Below the pieces are notes generated by a model. That model saw only the letters and a program-made list of their open reading frames with translations. It had not been told where the DNA came from and searched no databases. A program made the translations under genes and the position numbers. Below, one piece after another: positions 62,250-64,000 of a DNA stretch of 64,000 nt. The number at the start of each line of letters is the position of its first letter. Position 1 is the first letter of the stretch. Origin of the DNA: Lutjanus erythropterus (Eukaryota > Chordata > Actinopteri > Lutjaniformes > Lutjanidae); the NCBI GenBank assembly GCA_020091685.1, contig CM034600.1, forward strand, positions 4,042,837 to 4,106,836. The letters are read 5' to 3'.

Positions 62250-63176
62250 GGTGTATTTGTTTATATGTTCAAGCCATTTTAGCTGCTGTCCTTTAACCTT
62301 CACCTCGCCAAATTGTTATCATCCCATCCACCTTAAGATGACTAGCCATCATATAACATTTAATTTGAAATCATTATATGTAACATTTAAAAAAACAAAG
62401 CAGATATGCAATCATCACTTATGGCCCACTAGAGTTGTGTGATAAGGTATGTCTTGTATGTGCAGAGACCCTGTCCTCTGCCTGTGTTTCTCATTATTTT
62501 GCTGTGCTCAAGGATGCTTTACCAACCCAAACCCAGGCTTGTTTTTGACATCCTGGGAATGACACAACAATACACTATCTTTCTGATGTGTTTCTGAACG
62601 GCTTTGACAAATCTTACTGATTCTACCTCTAAACTAAACTCCAGTGTCCACCTGACAGGAAGCTTTATCCCCAATACACCTGCAATACCTGCATTCTGTT
62701 CCTCTCCTCAACAGACCAGCTAAAGATCACCAACCTGAGAGTGAACTTCACAAAGCTTCACACACTGGGAGACAACTTGCTGGACCCCAGAGCTGAAATC
62801 AAAGAAAAGTATTACTACGCTATATACGAGCTCGTCGTACGTGGAAACTGCTTTTGCTATGGCCACGCCTCAGAGTGCGCCCCCATTGATGGCATCAGGG
62901 ATGACATAGAAGGAATGGTGAGTGATGAGGTTCAGACTTTTAATTAGCAGCCTTTCTCCTCGTTTTCCTCCTGTAATTTATTCTCATAATTTCAAAGCTT
63001 TTGAGCCTTGATCACATTTAGATTGCCTTGCCTCCTCCTCTCATCTCCTTTTAAGGTTCACGGCAGGTGTGTGTGTAACCATAATACCAAGGGTTTGAAC
63101 TGTGAGCAGTGTAGTGACTTCCACAACGACCTGCCCTGGAGACCAGCCGAGGGACGCAACACCAACGCCTGCAAGA
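29020..63176 (+). CDS. lamb1: Laminin subunit beta-1, 5' part (coding from 29061)
   Basis: Secreted laminin beta-1 chain of basement membranes; the 3' part lies beyond the window. Coding exons: 29061-29091 (exon from about 29020), 48917-49086, 49195-49330, 53986-54059, 54600-54788, 56240-56303, 62715-62917 and 63056-63176. All phases agree across the joins, giving 329 codons. The start is ATG 29061 because it yields the signal peptide [17 protein letters not shown] across the first coding intron, followed by the mature N-terminus. The LN domain reads [83 protein letters not shown] and [15 protein letters not shown]1 begins [14 protein letters not shown]. Identity to human beta-1 is high from memory. 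Which teleost lamb1 copy (a or b) cannot be told. The lamb4-like gene lies 5' in the same orientation. Confidence 0.93.
29047..29079 (+). CDS. Short upstream ORF overlapping the lamb1 start codon
   Basis: ATG at 29047 opens ten codons ([10 protein letters not shown]) ending TAG at 29079, in a different frame from the main ATG at 29061. If scanned first it would reduce initiation at the true start. Its context (GGGTTGATGT) is weak, with T at -3, so leaky scanning is likely. Confidence 0.45.
   Translation: MCARRCEPHC
29061..29091 (+). CDS. lamb1: Start codon and signal-peptide exon of lamb1
   Basis: ATG CGA GCC CCA at 29061 begins a hydrophobic leader ([10 protein letters not shown]) that splits in phase 1 at GCG/GTAAGTG and continues after 19.8 kb as VLAAAVGQ. 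The acceptor at 29019 (CCGCCGCAG) has a weak pyrimidine tract. A competing upstream ATG at 29047 overlaps it in another frame. Confidence 0.85.
29423..29831. mobile_element. Foldback element, copy 2
   Basis: Has the family core ATAATCCACAGACCTTG, GCAGTTTCATGTAGGAACTA, CTTTCTTTCTAG and their reverse complements, ending GGGGTGAACTATCTCTTTAA. It is shorter than copy 1. Confidence 0.8.
30211..30540. mobile_element. Nonautonomous hAT-like repeat starting TTAGGGCTGTAACT
   Basis: TAGGGCTGTAACTTACAATT, GTCGATTAATCTGTTGATTA and AGTTGTTTGGTCTGTAAAAT form a repeat very common in teleosts. A related, oppositely oriented copy ends AGCCCTAACA at 60710. Confidence 0.65.
31551..31640 (+). repeat. Fragment of the GGTCCAGTGTGTAGGAT repeat family
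   Basis: AGATTTGAGGGGATCTTTTA, GGTAGAATTGGAATACAGTA and TTTTCATTAGTTTCTTTTGT match the interior of copies at 42400 and 46165. Confidence 0.5.
33195..33219. repeat. (TG)n microsatellite
   Basis: TG dinucleotide run of about 25 bp inside the first coding intron of lamb1. Another of about 25 bp lies at 33942-33967. Confidence 0.85.
34090..34400 (+). repeat. Purine-rich, G-run-rich tract
   Basis: For about 300 bp the plus strand is mostly A and G with many GGG/GGGG runs, for example GGGGGGAGGAAGGGGAGGG near 34141. Such polypurine DNA can form triplexes or G-quadruplexes. No gene is present. Confidence 0.6.
34858..35110. repeat. Dispersed repeat beginning TTAAAGGTGTAATATGG
   Basis: TTAAAGGTGTAATATGGAAA, GTGTTGCAGAGACATCTACT and AGCATGCTCACCAGCTAGCC are familiar from teleost intronic repeats (from memory). 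Only one copy is seen in this window, so the borders are approximate. Confidence 0.4.
36600..37260 (+). mobile_element. MITE with CATCAGCGATTGG-type inverted ends, fullest copy
   Basis: The left end carries CCATCAGCGATTGGTGATAT and the right end the imperfect inverted copy CAATCAGTGATGGATTCAGC. The interior holds CCAACAATCACCAACTCTGG, CTCATGGTCGGCTGAGTGGG and GCAGAGGCTGTCACTCTGCA. Related copies are at 22180 (minus, deleted) and 47680; a fragment of the interior recurs at 63650. No protein is encoded. Confidence 0.75.
42118..42147. repeat. (AAAAT)n short tandem repeat
   Basis: Five to six AAAAT units in the first coding intron of lamb1. Confidence 0.8.
42400..42620 (+). repeat. Copy of the GGTCCAGTGTGTAGGAT repeat family
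   Basis: CAATGCATAAAATTTAGGGG, GCAGAAATGGAATAGGTAT, TATAATCACCGGAAAATAAG and GCCTTAGAATGAGGCCTTAT match the family. Confidence 0.65.
43405..43712. mobile_element. Foldback element, copy 3 (right arm lost)
   Basis: Begins TTAAAGGGACAAATACACAT and has ACTCAAGATAAACCACAAAC, GTAGGAACTATTTTCTTACT and the start of the return arm, GTAGTTCCTACATAAAAC. It stops without the inverted terminal part. Confidence 0.75.
43882..43957. repeat. (CA)n microsatellite
   Basis: About 75 bp of CA dinucleotides with one GG interruption near the end. Confidence 0.95.
45027..45150. repeat. Dispersed repeat, TTCAGTCATTTATTGCCAT type
   Basis: ATTCAAGATTCAGTCATTTA and ATTGCCATATCAATCC resemble the tail of a fish retroposon with TTTATTGTCA motifs, like the stretch at 50055. 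Tentative. Confidence 0.35.
46165..46325 (+). repeat. Copy of the GGTCCAGTGTGTAGGAT repeat family
   Basis: TTAAAGGTCCAGTGTGTAGG, GGCATCTATTGGCAGAATAT and GTTTTCATTAGTGTGTCATC define the family's left end. The right border is approximate; related sequence may extend to about 46690. Confidence 0.7.
47680..48010 (+). mobile_element. Diverged copy of the 36.6-kb MITE family
   Basis: AAAACTCACCAAATTTGTCT, TTCCAACAATCATGAAATCT, GGTCAAAATAAATCCC and the end ACCATCAATGACTGATCACT align in order with 36930-37240. Confidence 0.65.
48917..49330 (+). CDS. lamb1: LN-domain exons 1-2 of lamb1
   Basis: Exons 48917-49086 and 49195-49330 finish the signal peptide and encode the start of the LN domain. Motifs are [47 protein letters not shown] and WWQSENG. 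The cysteines match the laminin N-terminal fold used for network polymerisation. The intron between them is 108 bp. Confidence 0.92.
49521..49755. repeat. Dispersed AT-rich repeat with TTATAAACT and AAGTGGTACC ends
   Basis: TTAAAGCTTTAATGGTTAAT, AACATTAATAAAACC and AAAAAGTGGTACCC resemble a common fish MITE, from memory. Single copy here. Confidence 0.4.
50055..50230 (+). repeat. Dispersed repeat, CAACTTTACTGTCATTGCAC type
   Basis: CAACTTTACTGTCATTGCAC, CCAGTGCAATGAAATGCAGT and GGCATACAACCAGATAATGC form a motif found in many teleost genomes, as I remember it. Confidence 0.5.
53986..56303 (+). CDS. lamb1: LN-domain exons 3-5 of lamb1
   Basis: Exons 53986-54059, 54600-54788 and 56240-56303 encode the central LN domain: [36 protein letters not shown] with YRYFSHDC and [16 protein letters not shown]; and [19 protein letters not shown]. 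Lengths of 74, 189 and 64 nt preserve the frame. A foldback element ends 45 bp before the second of these exons. Confidence 0.92.
54141..54554. mobile_element. Foldback element, copy 4, interrupted
   Basis: Begins TTTAAAGGTACAATTCACCT and ends GGGGTGAAATGTCCCTTTAC. The left core ATAATCCGCAGACCTTGTTG is present. The right arm is replaced by 54363-54450, containing ATTTATTTATTTAAAAAGGA, TCCCCATTAGCTAGTGCC and CTTCCTGGGGTCCA, which resembles a LINE tail common in fish. Confidence 0.75.
54789..56239 (+). other. Intron of lamb1, possible conserved noncoding DNA
   Basis: No exon. The stretch 55200-55480 looks unlike neighbouring repeats, with closely spaced TTTGACA, AACAAT and AATTAG words. It is a candidate regulatory element only. 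Confidence 0.4.
57310..57626 (-). repeat. Reverse-oriented copy of the GGTCCAGTGTGTAGGAT repeat family
   Basis: On the minus strand it reads TTTATTGGCAGAATAGCAAT, TTTTCATTAGTGTAGAATCA and TATCTTAGAATGAGCC. Both ends carry GGTGTAG-like words in inverted orientation, so this family may be a MITE. Confidence 0.65.
59590..59720. repeat. AGCTAGCATGCTAAA / GTTAGCATTG repeat
   Basis: Multiple GCTAGC, GCTAAA and GTTAGC words (AGCTAGCATGCTAAAACACT, CATCAGCATGTTAGCATTGT) form a repeat type very common in fish; a reverse-oriented relative lies near 1553-1640. Confidence 0.55.
60411..60710 (-). mobile_element. Nonautonomous hAT-like repeat, reverse orientation
   Basis: The minus strand begins TGTTAGGGCTGAAATAACAA and continues like the element at 30211, including GATTATTTTCCTCTGATTAT. 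Confidence 0.6.
61530..62070. mobile_element. Foldback element, copy 5
   Basis: Left arm: TTTTGAGGTATCAGCC, TCTGCCTTCTCTCCAGTATA, ATAATCCACAGACC. Right arm: AACGAGGTCTGTGGATCATT, GCACCACAGGACAGCTGCCA, TCTCCAAAACTCTGCAG, ending GACCTTTCCCTTTAAG. It is nearly full length. Confidence 0.8.
62211..62247. repeat. (TG)n microsatellite
   Basis: Uninterrupted TG run of about 37 bp in an intron of lamb1. Confidence 0.92.
62715..63176 (+). CDS. lamb1: End of LN domain and first LE repeat exons of lamb1
   Basis: Exons 62715-62917 and 63056-63176 encode [36 protein letters not shown], then LE1 from [15 protein letters not shown] through [15 protein letters not shown] and [16 protein letters not shown]. 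The last exon ends in phase 1 at a GTGAGT donor, so the gene continues past the window. Confidence 0.93.
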
Positions 63177-64000
63177 GTGAGTACAGAGGAGGAAGCAAAG
63201 GGGCATTATGTGCAATGCAGAAGCATCAAAGATTTATTAGCCCATAAGAATTAAAAAGTAGCTTCTGTTTTTTTCAACTTGAACCCCAGTTTTTCCATGT
63301 TTCTGTGTCTAACTGCCTAATGGGGACAACAATTTGTGTATCTGGCTCAGTACTGAACGAGACTGCTGCATCCATCAGCCATGGCTGCAACATTATACTT
63401 ATGAACAACTTCTCCCTGTCAAAGTACATCCACTGAAAGTGCTTGTTTTTGCCACTGATGGGTTCAGATTGTTATTCTAATTATCTGACAACAATATGGG
63501 AAGGATCCCCATAGAAATTTTTTTGTTAAAGAGTAAGATCTCCTTTTGTTAAACCAGAAACAGCCTATTTATTGCTCTTGCCAAAGCCACTCGACTCATT
63601 CAAACTGACAGAAATGAAATAAAACTCACCAAAAACATCTTGGTTCATCTTTGAACTGTTCCAACAATCACCAGCTCTGGTTTGGTTGAAATAAATGTGA
63701 GAGTATTTTGTCCGTACACCGTTTCTCTCCACTGCTTCTCTGACGTCCAACCTCCCTCTCGTTCTTCTCCCAATATGTTCATGCACAACTAGGTGAATTA
63801 AAGGTTTATTGAAAGACAAACCAAGATGTTTTTAGTGAGTTTAATTTTGTTTCTGTTGAGTTTGAATGAAGTGTGTTTTACAAAGTAAAATGACTGTTTC
63901 TGTAAATAGAGTCTGGTTGTTTGACAAGAACAATAAATTGGCTGTTTCTGGAAAAACAAAGAGGATCTTCCTACTTAACAAAAAGATCTATACCTGCCTG
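63177..64000 (+). other. Intron of lamb1, partial, mostly a foldback element
   Basis: Runs to the window edge. Over half is the inverted-repeat element at 63536-63968. No exon is seen. Confidence 0.6.
63536..63968. mobile_element. Long foldback element with arms over 100 bp
   Basis: The left arm (63536-63660) and right arm (about 63813-63968) are reverse complements with gaps. The left starts AGATCTCCTTTTGTTAAACC with AGAAACAGCCTATTTATTG; the right ends CAATAAATTGGCTGTTTCTG with AAAGAGGATCT. Inner arms share AACCAAGATGTTTTT and GTTTGAATGA. The loop carries TTCCAACAATCACCAGCTCT, shared with the 36.6-kb MITE. Confidence 0.75.

Larger units (their letters stand above)
56304..62714 (+). other. 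Intron of lamb1 (6.4 kb), no gene seen
   Basis: Contains a reversed repeat copy (57310-57626), a GCTAGC-type repeat (59590-59720), a reversed hAT-like element (60411-60710), foldback copy 5 (61530-62070) and a (TG)n tract (62211-62247). Neither strand shows an exon. Confidence 0.55.

Noticed and set aside
1..64000. Defence systems, CRISPR arrays, operons or viral genes.
   Set aside because: The window is vertebrate intron-rich DNA; no such arrays or genes are visible, and the only reverse-transcriptase trace is a short LINE scrap.

Overview
The window is vertebrate nuclear DNA, most likely from a ray-finned fish. Its genes are split into exons of about 60-370 bp with GT/AG introns, it encodes two laminin beta chains, and it is full of CA/TG microsatellites and short nonautonomous transposons of kinds common in teleosts. 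It contains no operons, phage, plasmid or CRISPR sequence.

Layout, all on the plus strand. (1) Positions 561-17720 hold the last 20 coding exons of a laminin beta chain. It enters the window inside the laminin IV type B domain and continues through eight laminin-type EGF (LE) repeats, coiled-coil domain II, the cysteine-rich alpha-beta loop and coiled-coil domain I, ending Asn-Cys-Val-stop. All exon phases join and give 1221 residues. I call it lamb4-like from residues near the start and from its place upstream of lamb1. (2) Positions 17721 to about 28400 are 10.7 kb of intergenic DNA rich in repeats. They contain one unrecognised single-exon reading frame (20350-20791) followed by an (AATTC)n tract and polyadenylation signals. 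(3) From about 28400 to beyond the window end lies the 5' half of a second laminin beta chain, a clear laminin beta-1 (lamb1). It has a GC-rich noncoding first exon, a signal-peptide exon at 29061, a 19.8 kb intron, five exons covering most of the laminin N-terminal (LN) domain, and the exons that start the first LE repeats. The rest lies past 64000.

Both genes encode secreted subunits of heterotrimeric basement-membrane laminins: the LN domain polymerises the network, LE repeats form the rod, and the coiled coil joins alpha and gamma chains. The head-to-tail order (beta-4-like, then beta-1) matches the human LAMB4-LAMB1 pair as I remember it, so this is an old tandem duplication and not a new system.

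The most unusual material is noncoding: at least five copies of a foldback element with TTAAAGGGACAGTT-type ends, a long foldback near the window end, a duplicated segment in two introns of the first gene, repeat blocks bracketing the orphan reading frame, and an upstream AUG overlapping the lamb1 start. Similarities to named families are from memory and by eye; no search was run.
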